Position numbers and translations under genes: made by a program | Shown: positions 46,305 through 55,461 of the stretch, piece after piece | How the letters are laid out: each line of letters begins with the position of its first letter | Numbering within the stretch: the first letter of the stretch is position 1 | NCBI GenBank assembly: GCA_013141055.1 | Contig: JABFRS010000001.1 | Location: forward strand, 930,001-994,000 | Length of the DNA stretch: 64,000 bases | Reading direction: 5' to 3' | DNA from: Cyclobacteriaceae bacterium | GTDB lineage: Bacteria > Bacteroidota > Bacteroidia > Cytophagales > Cyclobacteriaceae | The notes under the pieces: generated by a model | Seen by the model: the letters and a program-made list of their open reading frames with translations, nothing else | Told to the model about the DNA's origin: nothing | The model's database searches: none

Positions 46305-47549
46305 ATGAAACCTAAAATTCTATTAGTAGACGATCGCGAGGACAATCTTCTTTCTATCGAAACAATTCTGGAGCCTGTAGGATACCAGTTTGTTAAGGCT
46401 AATTCAGGCAGGCAGGCCCTCAAGATCCTTCTTACGGAGTTTGACTTCGCTATGATCCTGATGGATGTCAAAATGCCTAACCTGAATGGTTTCGAGACCG
46501 CTGCTTTGATCTATGAACGGGAAAAACTAAAACACATTCCAATCATTTTCATCACTGCAAATAATTATGGTGATGAGAATATGTTCAAAGGTTATCAGTC
46601 GGGCGCGATTGATTATATCTTTAAACCCATCAATCCCGATATATTAAGAGCAAAGGTGAGCATCCTGATAGATCTTTACAGAAAGAACAGGTTGCTTTTC
46701 GAACAGGAACAAAAGCTAAGCGCGATCAACAGGAATCTCGAAATGGAGATTCATGAGAGAAAAGCTTCAGAAGAAAGAGTCCATCTCCTGAACAAAAAAT
46801 TACTGGAGAACATCGCTCATCTCGAAAGTGCCAACAAGGATCTTGAGAGATTTGCCTTCATGGCATCCCATGATCTTCAGGAACCTTTGCGCAAGATCCG
46901 AATGTTCAGTGATATGCTCCATGAAAAATATCAGGATGTACTGAAAGATGATGCAAAACTTATCACGAGGATCAACTCTGCTGCAGACCGAATGCGTACA
47001 TTGATCGTCGACATCCTGGCATTCTCAAAAGTGTCTGCAGAAAAAACAGAGTTTGTCAACAGCAATATCAATGACATGCTCAAAGACCTTCTAACAGATA
47101 TGGAGGATGAGGTGAAAGAGAAAAGAGCAATTATTTCAATTGATCATATCCCCTCTTTATACGTCAGTCCGAGGCTTATGCGTCCTCTATTCCAGAACCT
47201 GATCACCAACTCTTTAAAGTATCGCCAGAAAAATATCGACCCTGTTATCAAGATAAGATCCGAAATGAGCCTTGCCATCAGTGACCGGGACAGCAAAAAT
47301 CTTGTTAATAAATATTGTCGGATCTTTGTAGAGGACAATGGAATAGGCTTTGATCAGAAATATGCTGAAGATATATTCGGTATGTTTAAGAGACTTCACC
47401 AGCACGGCGAATTCGAAGGTACGGGAGTCGGACTTGCTTTGTGCAAAAAGATCATTGAACTTCACAATGGTTTTATCTCTGCCCGAAGTAAGCCCAATGA
47501 AGGATCAACTTTTATCATTTCACTTCCGTTATTGCAGGAGAAATTTTAG
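46305..47549 (+). CDS. Receiver-histidine kinase (REC-HisKA-HATPase) protein
   Basis: This 414-residue protein starts with a receiver domain (ILLVDDREDNLLSIETIL, acceptor D54 in LMDVKMPN). A coiled coil, a DHp domain with FMASHDLQEPLRKIRMFSDM (H189) and a catalytic domain ending GTGVGLALCKKIIELHNGF follow. There is no membrane segment. Placed 11 bases after the poly-HAMP kinase, it is probably its partner: its receiver could accept phosphate from the large kinase, or its own kinase could signal to the receivers there. It has no output domain. Confidence 0.9.
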   Translation: MKPKILLVDDREDNLLSIETILEPVGYQFVKANSGRQALKILLTEFDFAMILMDVKMPNLNGFETAALIYEREKLKHIPIIFITANNYGDENMFKGYQSGAIDYIFKPINPDILRAKVSILIDLYRKNRLLFEQEQKLSAINRNLEMEIHERKASEERVHLLNKKLLENIAHLESANKDLERFAFMASHDLQEPLRKIRMFSDMLHEKYQDVLKDDAKLITRINSAADRMRTLIVDILAFSKVSAEKTEFVNSNINDMLKDLLTDMEDEVKEKRAIISIDHIPSLYVSPRLMRPLFQNLITNSLKYRQKNIDPVIKIRSEMSLAISDRDSKNLVNKYCRIFVEDNGIGFDQKYAEDIFGMFKRLHQHGEFEGTGVGLALCKKIIELHNGFISARSKPNEGSTFIISLPLLQEKF

Positions 47550-47914
47550 GGAATTCTTTGTCCTTTATTTCCGTTTAATCTTTTGGCTCTGGATTTACCA
47601 TTGCTTTAGATGAAGCGGTTTATGAAAGAGTAAACAACATTGGGAAAACCTAATAATTTGCTCAGTTGCACACTTTTTTGAGCGTGCACCACCGTTTCCA
47701 GCATCAATTCAAAGAAAATCACTCAAAAGCACGGTCGACCCACGGTCACCCCACAGTCACCCCACGGTCACCCCCCTCGATTTAAGGGGAACGGTTGGCC
47801 TGAATCTGCGTAAGGATTGTGAATCAGGCTTTTCCATCCGAGAAGTCTATAAAAACGATTGAAAATATGTCTGAAAAACCTGCTATGAGCATTCAAAAAT
47901 TGTCGCAAAACGAC
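47550..47914. other. Convergent gap holding a short repeat array
   Basis: These 365 bases separate two convergent genes. They hold the 11-bp repeats at 47730-47773 and, immediately after, a small hairpin CCCCT/AGGGG (47773-47789). Further on GCCTGA and TCAGGC form a second weak stem. No gene or clear T-tailed terminator is seen. Confidence 0.5.
47730..47773. repeat. Four tandem 11-bp repeats
   Basis: Four direct repeats of CACGGTCACCC follow without gaps: the first reads CACGGTCGACC, the third CACAGTCACCC, the second and fourth are identical. The period is 11 bases, the same as in the unrelated array at 3481-3822. Confidence 0.85.
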
Positions 47915-50047
47915 CTAGTTCACCTTAAATGGGTCGATCTTCCCCACCACCAATCTCATCTCCTGAGCAAGGGAATATATCACTGACAGTTGATGGGGTA
48001 CATCCTGATTTTCGAGAAGGACCTTTTCAGCAGCAGCTTCTGCATGATCAAAGTTATGTTCAGTTTGCTGAAATTCTTCGCGTATGGACGCCACAAGTTT
48101 TGCAGCATCGGATGTGAGCAGAAATTCATTGGTTATCTTTTCTTCCGGTAGAGCCGCGATGTGTCCCGCAAGAATGTGACTCGCTATCACAAATTGGTGA
48201 AGTTGTTCCGCCTGACGAATCCGCTTGGGCTCGCTCAATATTCTCTGAAAATTATCTGACAGGTTAGTCAGAGCCACAACTTCATTCTTTCTAGCGAGCT
48301 TATATGATTTTGTAAATTTGGTTTTGTCGGCAAGTGCCTGCAGGGCTGCATCAAAATATATCCGATGTGCTGTCAGCATCTCACGCAAGGAAGTTTCGAT
48401 CTCTTCTCTTCCCCAGACCGGTAAAATAAATCTTGCACAAAAAGCTGCTATGACAGAACCGATCAGTGTATCGATCAATCTCTTTTCAATCAACGTAGTG
48501 AATTCAGAAGGGTTCAAAAAATGGAAAGTAATAATGATGTAAATCGTTAAAAAAAGAACAAATCCGAAATAATTTATTCTCAAAAAACTATAGCTCATGA
48601 TCATGCTGAAGATCATCATTACGAGCAGTGCCGCCCGATCCGTTACAAAATAAATAGCAACTGCCGCCAGCAATGCCCCTAATAAAGTTCCTCCGAGACG
48701 TTGAAAATTCCGTTGTCGCGATACTGAATAAACTGGCTTTAGTATGGTAACGATCGTAAGCAACACCCAATAAACCTGCGTCAGTGAAAGAGAAACTGAA
48801 ATGACATATCCCAGCAATAATCCAAATGATAATCTGAGCGCATGTCGAAATGTATTGGACTTAATTGTGAGGTTTTCACGAACTACCTCCCATTCGATTG
48901 GCTGCCCCATTGCCATCCTATTTGCTTCCACTATAGCAGAATAAGAAGTCGGAAGCTTTATCTCCAATCTTGTGTACAATACCAGTCTCTGTAAAAGGAT
49001 CGTTATGTGCCGCAAACTCGACAGGGTCTTATCCAAAGCATGGAGATTTCTTATCGATTCATGCTCTTTGGCAAGAACTTTCTGTTCCTTAATAGCTTCT
49101 GAAAGCTCGTGCAGCAAAATATTCAAATCAACATCGTCTCTGACAGCAGCGCCGGACTGAACAATGAGTCCGATACGCTCTACTTCCTTTGCCACACGGT
49201 AGATGGCATGATAAAATTTGTTCATCAAGCCCGTATCACCAAGCGCATCATGCAACTGCTGATAGTCCTGATAAGAGCTCATCACACGTTCAAGCAAATC
49301 GATGGAATCAATGAAGATCATCATCGTACTCCGGCTTCTGGGACTTGCGTCTGCTACGTATTGCCTCGTTTTAAAAAGTATTTCCCTTGCCTGATCCTGG
49401 CATTTAAGAACTGTTCCCTGTGCATTCATCACATGGGTGAAACCATTTTCAATGTTCTCCCCTTCTCGATAAAGAGATGCACGCGCGCGCAAGTAATCGG
49501 CAATCGCAATAAGATTTTCTCCTACCGCCTGTTCCGCAAGACGGTAAGGACGAATTCTATAAAGCAATAAGCTAAAAGCTGTATACCAAAGTCCACCTGA
49601 CAAAATCAGAACTGTGTCGAGAAAAATATTATTATCCGATCCATGAGGAACGAGATTCAATACCATGATCACGGTCGCCAATGTTCCGATTGCGCTGGCG
49701 CGATTTCCAAAAATTCCAAACATGGAATATAAAAAACTGAAGACAATGATGACAAGAACCAATGCGATTTGATAATCGCGGACGCTTCCTGTTATCAGAA
49801 CGGTCAGAGTATTAAAACCAACCGCTGCCAGGAGACCGTTACGCCGGTGATGAATTGGACCAGGCGCATCAGTAATGCTGGCGAAAAGAGCACCCCAAAG
49901 AAACGGCATCCCCATTGCCAGTAAGCCAAAATGCTCAAGTAATAATGTGGGAAGCATCACCCCTGCCGTAATGCGAACTCCTGTGTTCCAATACTGACTG
50001 GTAGTAAATTTCTTAACTTCTTTAATGTAATCGGTACTTCTTAGCAC
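47915..50047 (-). CDS. FUSC family (YccS/aromatic acid exporter-like) membrane protein
   Basis: This 710-residue protein has two membrane blocks of about six helices each (about residues 25-175 and 395-520), separated by a cytoplasmic helical domain, and a C-terminal soluble helical tail. The second block begins FRHALRLSFGLLLGYVISVS and contains VLLTIVTILKPVYSVSRQRN and RLGGTLLGALLAAVAIYF, the pattern of the fusaric acid resistance-like (FUSC) family. Such proteins are presumed exporters of aromatic or other organic acids. The gene is convergent with the kinase pair and 25 bases past the end of the metallo-hydrolase gene; the two may be co-transcribed. Confidence 0.88.
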   Translation of the reverse strand: MLRSTDYIKEVKKFTTSQYWNTGVRITAGVMLPTLLLEHFGLLAMGMPFLWGALFASITDAPGPIHHRRNGLLAAVGFNTLTVLITGSVRDYQIALVLVIIVFSFLYSMFGIFGNRASAIGTLATVIMVLNLVPHGSDNNIFLDTVLILSGGLWYTAFSLLLYRIRPYRLAEQAVGENLIAIADYLRARASLYREGENIENGFTHVMNAQGTVLKCQDQAREILFKTRQYVADASPRSRSTMMIFIDSIDLLERVMSSYQDYQQLHDALGDTGLMNKFYHAIYRVAKEVERIGLIVQSGAAVRDDVDLNILLHELSEAIKEQKVLAKEHESIRNLHALDKTLSSLRHITILLQRLVLYTRLEIKLPTSYSAIVEANRMAMGQPIEWEVVRENLTIKSNTFRHALRLSFGLLLGYVISVSLSLTQVYWVLLTIVTILKPVYSVSRQRNFQRLGGTLLGALLAAVAIYFVTDRAALLVMMIFSMIMSYSFLRINYFGFVLFLTIYIIITFHFLNPSEFTTLIEKRLIDTLIGSVIAAFCARFILPVWGREEIETSLREMLTAHRIYFDAALQALADKTKFTKSYKLARKNEVVALTNLSDNFQRILSEPKRIRQAEQLHQFVIASHILAGHIAALPEEKITNEFLLTSDAAKLVASIREEFQQTEHNFDHAEAAAEKVLLENQDVPHQLSVIYSLAQEMRLVVGKIDPFKVN

Positions 50048-50072
50048 AGGTCATTGTGATGAAAGGTGTTCA

Positions 50073-50978
50073 TCATTTAGGAGTAACGATAAATTTTGCA
50101 AAGACCATTCTTTCAGGAGTATCTCCTGATTTGCTTAACGCTTCATGAAGTTCACGAAGCTCTTCTACTGTAAGTGGTAATCTCTGTTCTTCCGGGTGAA
50201 AAGTTGAACCTGTTGGATAATCCACGCCTGATCTTAACGACATTTCAATATGATTTCCAGTGATATATGATACTTCATGACTCGCCGCAAAACTATTGAG
50301 TATGGAGATGCTTTTTTTGAAAGCCAACCAGTCATCGACGTACAATCTTCCCGGGTAAAAAGTATCCCCTGTCAGCAATAGCTTTGATGCCTGATCATAC
50401 AATGCAATGGATGACTCATGATGCCCCGGGATAGGAATAATATCAATCAATCTTTCTCCAAGGTCCAGTTTAGCATTACCGTCCGGCCAATGTGTGATAC
50501 TAAAGAATTTTTTAATCTCTTCAACTGTTAGTCCAGCCACATCAACATCAGGCTTTCCTTTAAATTGAATGTCACCAGCATGATGGTCGCTATGGCTATG
50601 TGTATGCGCTATGATCAATTTTAACTTCTTCTTTTTCTTCTGCGCTCCTTGAATAATATTGGAAACTACATCGTATAGAGGAAACAGCATTTCCTTTTCG
50701 CTGGCACCGGTATCTACAAGGAGGGCTTTTTCTTTTCCAAGAAACAAATACATGAAAGGTGCTTCGTAATGAATGCACTTGTTTTGTCTGAGTATCCATG
50801 TATTTGAATTATACTGAACAACCTGGATCAAAGGGTCGGATTGCTCCTTGCAATTGGAAGAACCCGGTATCCATCGCTGATTTTCCAGTAAAGCATGCGG
50901 CTCCTTTGCTGAATCAAATCCTGCAAAAGAAAGAATGAGCGTTAGAGCAACAATTACGGAAAATATTTTGGAAGCCAT
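50073..50978 (-). CDS. Exported metallo-beta-lactamase-fold hydrolase
   Basis: This protein has 301 residues from ATG 50978. A longer frame to 51179 was rejected because it would run into the next gene and place 67 residues before the signal peptide MASKIFSVIVALTLILSFAG. The metal motif is HTHSHSDHHAG with H127, H129, D131 and H132. LLVDTGASEKEM, IPGHHESSIALYD and LLTGDTFYPGRLYVDD supply the other MBL motifs. It should be a periplasmic zinc hydrolase; the substrate is not evident. A terminator separates it from the upstream lipoprotein gene. Confidence 0.85.
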   Translation of the reverse strand: MASKIFSVIVALTLILSFAGFDSAKEPHALLENQRWIPGSSNCKEQSDPLIQVVQYNSNTWILRQNKCIHYEAPFMYLFLGKEKALLVDTGASEKEMLFPLYDVVSNIIQGAQKKKKKLKLIIAHTHSHSDHHAGDIQFKGKPDVDVAGLTVEEIKKFFSITHWPDGNAKLDLGERLIDIIPIPGHHESSIALYDQASKLLLTGDTFYPGRLYVDDWLAFKKSISILNSFAASHEVSYITGNHIEMSLRSGVDYPTGSTFHPEEQRLPLTVEELRELHEALSKSGDTPERMVFAKFIVTPK

Positions 50979-51013
50979 CGTAATACAATTTGATGCCTTT
51001 TCCTGTAAAAACA

Positions 51014-51045
51014 AAAAGACCCGGACATTTCTGACCAGGTCTTTT
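51014..51045 (-). terminator. Intrinsic terminator after the 51070 lipoprotein gene
   Basis: AAAAGACCCGG (51014-51024) pairs with CCAGGTCTTTT (51035-51045) with one mismatch around a 10-base loop. Minus-strand transcription meets it 25 bases past the stop of the lipoprotein gene, and the stem ends in a T-run in that direction. Confidence 0.7.
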
Positions 51046-51069
51046 AGTATTAAACACCAAGCTGATTTT

Positions 51070-51978
51070 TTATAATGCTGCCTTATCCCAATAATGGATT
51101 GTGGTTGTTCCGCCAGTTGTGATGGTAAACATCTTATCACAAATTCCCGCACCATAGTCAACCTTTGAATCGATTCCATCAGAATTGATATCGATCACAC
51201 CACTCACAGGGATATATTGATGTCTTCCTGAGCAGGTATTTTTGAATACGATGCCACTACTGATCAATGCTGAGAAATTTGTATTGCTGCGACTTTTTCC
51301 ACTTAATGAACCAGTCACAGTGATCATGCCTCCACCCCAGTTACGGGTATTCTTGACTCTTTCGTATTCAAAGGATAGGACTCCATTCCATTGAGCGGAA
51401 GTACCATCAGCATAAGAAAGCTTAGCTCCTTTGGCTTCAACTGTAGTCGGTGATTTCGTCGCAGCTGCAAGAATTACATTTCCATCAAACTGAACGGAAT
51501 CCTTTTTGAATCCAACAAAAGAAATATCTTCCCTGATTGTAAATAAAGAATTGTTCTTTAAGCTGATCGCATAAACGAAATTATCTGTGATCTTTCCTGT
51601 TCTGCGTTGAAGCGCATCACAATTTTCACCTGTTCCATAATCCACTGTGATAGATCCTGTATAAATAACACTGTCCGCGATAGAAGTATTAATGTTGAAG
51701 TTGCCTGAAATGGAAGGATTACATCCCCAGGTCATCTCTCTTCCACCTGTGATCGCTCTTCCTTCTGTGATTCCCTTTTCTGCAAAGGCACCCGAAGTAA
51801 CGTCCATCATTTCCTGTGTAGCATAAATGATCTGGCTATTATCCTCTGCTGTAGATTCTGCATTAGCTTGCTTTTGTGCTGGCGATAGCTGATCCTTATT
51901 ATCATTACACGCCCAGATAAGGGCCGTTGCCAGTGCGATCGATGCGAGTGCAGTTGGCTTTATAAATAGTCTTTTCAT
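51070..51978 (-). CDS. Predicted lipoprotein of unknown function
   Basis: This 302-residue protein starts with a basic-hydrophobic signal and the lipobox-like ALIWAC, with C24 as likely lipid anchor, followed by NDNKDQ. The mature part is rich in beta-strands with many Thr and Ser residues (SIADSVIYTGSITVDYGTGE, WNGVLSFEYERVKN). I do not recognise the family. Strand-rich lipoproteins like this are common in Cytophagales. Its own terminator lies downstream, so it is probably a single-gene unit. Confidence 0.7.
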   Translation of the reverse strand: MKRLFIKPTALASIALATALIWACNDNKDQLSPAQKQANAESTAEDNSQIIYATQEMMDVTSGAFAEKGITEGRAITGGREMTWGCNPSISGNFNINTSIADSVIYTGSITVDYGTGENCDALQRRTGKITDNFVYAISLKNNSLFTIREDISFVGFKKDSVQFDGNVILAAATKSPTTVEAKGAKLSYADGTSAQWNGVLSFEYERVKNTRNWGGGMITVTGSLSGKSRSNTNFSALISSGIVFKNTCSGRHQYIPVSGVIDINSDGIDSKVDYGAGICDKMFTITTGGTTTIHYWDKAAL

Positions 51979-52199
51979 AAGTTTCTTTTTTAAAGGTGTC
52001 TCCCTTACCTATAGCATTTTCCATGCTGTGTTGTCTGCTACGGTCGATATCGGGGATGGAAAAACAAAAAATCCTGATGAGCAGCAGAAGAGGCTTTTGA
52101 ACTGCATAGGGAAAAAGCTCTTTTTGTGGTGGAAATTCTACATCAAAAGGAGGTTTGGTAGAAATTTTTTACCGTGGTAAAACACGATGATTAGGTAGT

Positions 52200-52207
52200 T
52201 ATATTTG
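52200..52207 (+). promoter_or_regulatory. Putative -7 promoter element for the DUF1080 gene
   Basis: TATATTTG matches the Bacteroidota -7 consensus TAnnTTTG and lies 22 bases before the start codon at 52230. No TTG is present at the expected upstream distance. Confidence 0.3.
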
Positions 52208-52229
52208 TAATTACTGATAACTCACTTAA

Positions 52230-52904
52230 ATGAAAAAACTGATTTTTTCTCTATTCATAGCGTCTTTCATAATAGGCTGTCAGAAACCTACTGTTATTAA
52301 TCTGTTTAATGGCAAGGACCTGGAAGGGTGGCATACCGACGTTCCGAAGATGGACGAGGATTCAACTATGAAGAGTCCCTTCATTGTGCGCGAAGGATTA
52401 TTGGTAAGCATGGGGAAACCTGAAGGTCACCTGATCACGGATCAAGCTTATCAGAATTATCGTCTTGAGGTCGAGTATCGCTTCGCAAGCAAGCCGGGTA
52501 ACTGTGGAATACTTTTGCATGTATCTACTCCACGAATGTTGTATGGCATGTTTCCAAAATCTATTGAGACACAAATGGCCCATGAGAATGCCGGGGATTT
52601 CTGGTGCATTGGTGAGGATATAAGCGTTCCCGACATGGATAAAAGAAGAGGTGATAAAAAAGAGTGGGGAGCGACAGAAGGAAAGCTGAGAAGAATTTTA
52701 AATCTAACCGATGGATCTGAAAACTCTGTTGGAGAATGGAATACCATGATCATTGAATGTGTAGAAAGAACGATTAAGGTGTGGGTCAATAAAGATTTGG
52801 TAAATGATGGTTCCGGATGCACCGCTGAAAAAGGACAGATCGCAATTCAGGCGGAAGGTTCAGAAGTGGAGTTTCGGAAATTTGAATTGATAGAGATTCA
52901 ATAA
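52230..52904 (+). CDS. DUF1080 (3-keto-disaccharide hydrolase-like) lipoprotein
   Basis: This 224-residue protein begins MKKLIFSLFIASFIIGCQKP, a lipoprotein signal with C17. The body starts INLFNGKDLEGWHTDVPK and has YRLEVEYRFASKPGNCGILL and EWNTMIIECVERTIKVWVN, the classic DUF1080 jelly-roll motifs. Members of this family bind carbohydrates and some cleave 3-keto-disaccharides. It is anchored in the envelope and probably acts in sugar use. The next gene follows by 47 bases on the same strand but is unrelated in type. Confidence 0.85.
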   Translation: MKKLIFSLFIASFIIGCQKPTVINLFNGKDLEGWHTDVPKMDEDSTMKSPFIVREGLLVSMGKPEGHLITDQAYQNYRLEVEYRFASKPGNCGILLHVSTPRMLYGMFPKSIETQMAHENAGDFWCIGEDISVPDMDKRRGDKKEWGATEGKLRRILNLTDGSENSVGEWNTMIIECVERTIKVWVNKDLVNDGSGCTAEKGQIAIQAEGSEVEFRKFELIEIQ

Positions 52905-52951
52905 GTGATACAGAATTAAATTTATTTTCTAATAACCAGTATTAATATTTT

Positions 52952-53686
52952 ATGAGGTTAGGACAATTGGCCAGGAAACTAGACCTGAGGCCTATAGAAA
53001 TCGTAGATTTTCTCGCAAAGCAATCTATTCAAATTGAATCAGGTGGTAATACGCGCATTGAAGACGAACATGTCGCAATGATTCTTCAGAAATTTGATCC
53101 ACAGGGATTATCAGGAAAGGCAGAAGAAGTTGTTGAAGTCGAATCTGTGGTGATAGAAGAGATCACTCCTGAACCGGTTGAAGTTATTCAACCCCTTAGT
53201 ACGATCTCTATGCCTGAAGTTTTAAAAGAAGAAAAAATTGAAGTTATCAAGGCACCAAAAGTTGAATTGTCAGGCTTAAAGGTTTTAGGAAAAATCGAAC
53301 TACCTGAACCAAAGAAGAAAGAAGTTCCTGCTACTACAGAAGAACCATCTCCCAGCACAGATTCTGCACCGGTTCGCGAACCGCGGAGAGAGAACAAAAA
53401 CTCATCCTATCAAAGAAGAGAACGGTCCACTCCGCCACAGCGCCCGGCAAAAAATCCTATTGTCTTGCAGAGGGAAAAAGAAGCGCGTGAAGAAGAAGAG
53501 AAACGTAAAGCTAACCTTGAACTTGAAAAAGAAAAGAGAGCACTTCACTACCTTAAAAAAGTAAATGTTGTTCGTCCTACTAAAGCTGTTAAAGTGACAG
53601 AGGAGAAGGAAGTTATAAAGCATGTTGTAAAACCTCCGGCGCCAAAGAGTGTGTGGGGCAAGTTTAAAAGATGGCTGAATACTTAA
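52952..53686 (+). CDS. Free-standing IF2-N domain protein
   Basis: This 244-residue protein begins MRLGQLARKLDLRPIEIVDF and continues LAKQSIQIESGGNTRIEDEH, which matches the small N-terminal domain of translation initiation factor IF-2 (about residues 1-50). The rest is a low-complexity charged linker (about 65-220), with RREKEAREEEEKRKANLELE-type stretches in the second half, and a short basic tail ending KSVWGKFKRWLNT. No GTPase domain is present. It resembles the front of Bacteroidota IF-2 cut loose, but the tail with Trp residues looks specific. It may bind ribosomes or membranes; the function is unknown. Confidence 0.75.
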   Translation: MRLGQLARKLDLRPIEIVDFLAKQSIQIESGGNTRIEDEHVAMILQKFDPQGLSGKAEEVVEVESVVIEEITPEPVEVIQPLSTISMPEVLKEEKIEVIKAPKVELSGLKVLGKIELPEPKKKEVPATTEEPSPSTDSAPVREPRRENKNSSYQRRERSTPPQRPAKNPIVLQREKEAREEEEKRKANLELEKEKRALHYLKKVNVVRPTKAVKVTEEKEVIKHVVKPPAPKSVWGKFKRWLNT

Positions 53687-53940
53687 ACGAATAATATATT
53701 CTTTACAGTAAAGAACTTCTAAAGGATTCTTTAGGAATGAATCAATAAAGCTTTCTTTAGAAACCTGATTAACAAGAATCATTCTATTCACAATTCACTG
53801 TTCCATCACCTTTTTAGAGGTATCGGCACTACTCCCTGATGAGATTTTTGAGTAGAAATACTTTAATCTCATTTCATCGTTGATATCCGTTATAATTTCT
53901 GTACTTTCAGAGCACCCCCGCTGTTTTATTTTACCCGTTC

Positions 53941-55353
53941 ATGAGCCTAGACAAAAGGATATTGTCAGTACTCAATGTGAAAGTCGCTGGATTACTGCTT
54001 ATGGTCGTCTTTGCCACTGCTTTGTTGATACTTGCAAACTATGCCAGCCTCCGGATTACCTCTGCGGTGCGAGCATACATAAATGGCGAGTCTCAATATT
54101 CCAAAGGGCAAAAAGATGCTTCCAGAAATCTTATCCTGTATCTCAACACTTCAGATTCACTTTACTGGAATGAATTTCTCAAAGAGTTGAAGGTACCGAT
54201 TGGAGACAGCATTGCTCTTTACGAACTTATGAGAGAGGGTGATGATGAGATTATAAAAAAAGGATTCTTACAAGGTCGCAACAAGGAAGTAGACCTTGAT
54301 GAAATGATCTGGCTTTTCAAGAATTTCAAGGACGTGGCCTTCATGAGGGAAGCTATTGAGTTGTGGATACGCGCTGACAAGATTATCGGAAAGGTCGATG
54401 CGTTAGGAAAAGACATCCATCATCAGGTGATTTCCAATTCCTTAACTTCTCAACAAAAAGATGAATTTGTAAAACAGATCAATACCAATACCACCGAACT
54501 TACATTTCTGGAGCGGGCCTTTTCAGACAGTCTGGGAAGTGCTGCCCGCAGGATCAATAAGTATCTGTTTTACATAAATATTATCATAACCTTGCTGATC
54601 CTCGGATCCACCACTGCCTATATTCTTATTATGATCCGACAGCTTCGTGAAAAGAATATTGACCTGATAAATATCAATCATGAGCTGGACAAATTTCTTT
54701 ACAGTGCATCACATGATCTCAGAGCTCCTATTTCTTCTATGAAAGGACTCATCGCACTTAGTTCCCGCGAGCTTGATCTAAGGGAAATTCACAAGTACCT
54801 GGGCCTTATGTTGATTACCCTTGATAAACAGGATCTGTTCATAAGAGAGATCATTGATTTCTCACGAAACAAAAAAACAGAAATCAGCTGCGTCAACACA
54901 AGCCTTGATTCCCTGATCAAGCAAACGATCTCCCAGCATCAGCATATGCCTGGCGCCGACACAATTGTGTTTAAAAAGGAAATTATGCTGGACACTATCA
55001 ATAGCGATCCCTTAAGGCTCGAAATCATCCTCAACAACATGATCTCAAATGCCATCAAGTACAGCGACTCGAACAAAGAGAAAAAACTGATCACTATTAA
55101 AACATTTTCCCAAAATGAAAAGAATGTGGTATCCGTAGAAGATAATGGCATCGGGATAGATAAAAATTACATCTCACGCATCTATGACATGTTCTTTGTT
55201 ACCGATCATAATCACAATGGCTCAGGGCTTGGCTTATATATTACCCGTGAGACAGTAAATAAGCTGGGTGGTAACATTCAGGTTGAGTCTGAGAAAGGAA
55301 TCGGGACGAAGTTTACAGTGACGATACCCGTTCATAAAGATAAAAGCGCGTAG
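53941..55353 (+). CDS. Membrane-bound sensor histidine kinase
   Basis: This 470-residue kinase has a first membrane helix at about residues 14-34 (VAGLLLMVVFATALLILANY), a helical extracytoplasmic sensor of about 170 residues, a second helix at about 208-230, and after a short linker the DHp motif FLYSASHDLRAPISSM with H258. The catalytic domain ends GSGLGLYITRETVNKLGGN. There is no HAMP domain between helix 2 and the DHp. The sensor resembles four-helix-bundle modules; the ligand is unknown. No response regulator is adjacent. A TTG at 53880, 19 bases and TACTTTCA before the start could form a weak promoter. Confidence 0.88.
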   Translation: MSLDKRILSVLNVKVAGLLLMVVFATALLILANYASLRITSAVRAYINGESQYSKGQKDASRNLILYLNTSDSLYWNEFLKELKVPIGDSIALYELMREGDDEIIKKGFLQGRNKEVDLDEMIWLFKNFKDVAFMREAIELWIRADKIIGKVDALGKDIHHQVISNSLTSQQKDEFVKQINTNTTELTFLERAFSDSLGSAARRINKYLFYINIIITLLILGSTTAYILIMIRQLREKNIDLININHELDKFLYSASHDLRAPISSMKGLIALSSRELDLREIHKYLGLMLITLDKQDLFIREIIDFSRNKKTEISCVNTSLDSLIKQTISQHQHMPGADTIVFKKEIMLDTINSDPLRLEIILNNMISNAIKYSDSNKEKKLITIKTFSQNEKNVVSVEDNGIGIDKNYISRIYDMFFVTDHNHNGSGLGLYITRETVNKLGGNIQVESEKGIGTKFTVTIPVHKDKSA

Positions 55354-55390
55354 CTGTCTCCATTACCGCAGGTAAATCATATTTGCCATC

Positions 55391-55407
55391 TGTGCATATT
55401 ATGCACA
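55391..55407. promoter_or_regulatory. 17-bp palindrome upstream of the amidohydrolase gene
   Basis: TGTGCATATTATGCACA is a perfect palindrome with 8-base arms around a central T, 54 bases before the ATG at 55462. Its size and symmetry fit the operator of a dimeric regulator. No regulator is encoded next to it. Confidence 0.4.
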
Positions 55408-55461
55408 ATTCAGTCTGCCAATCATCATTCTAATCTGCAGGAAATCCTTAATTTCAGCATC

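Noticed and set aside
50979-51179. Longer N-terminus for the metallo-hydrolase
   Set aside because: It would run through a terminator and 110 bases into the next gene and put 67 residues before a clear signal peptide.
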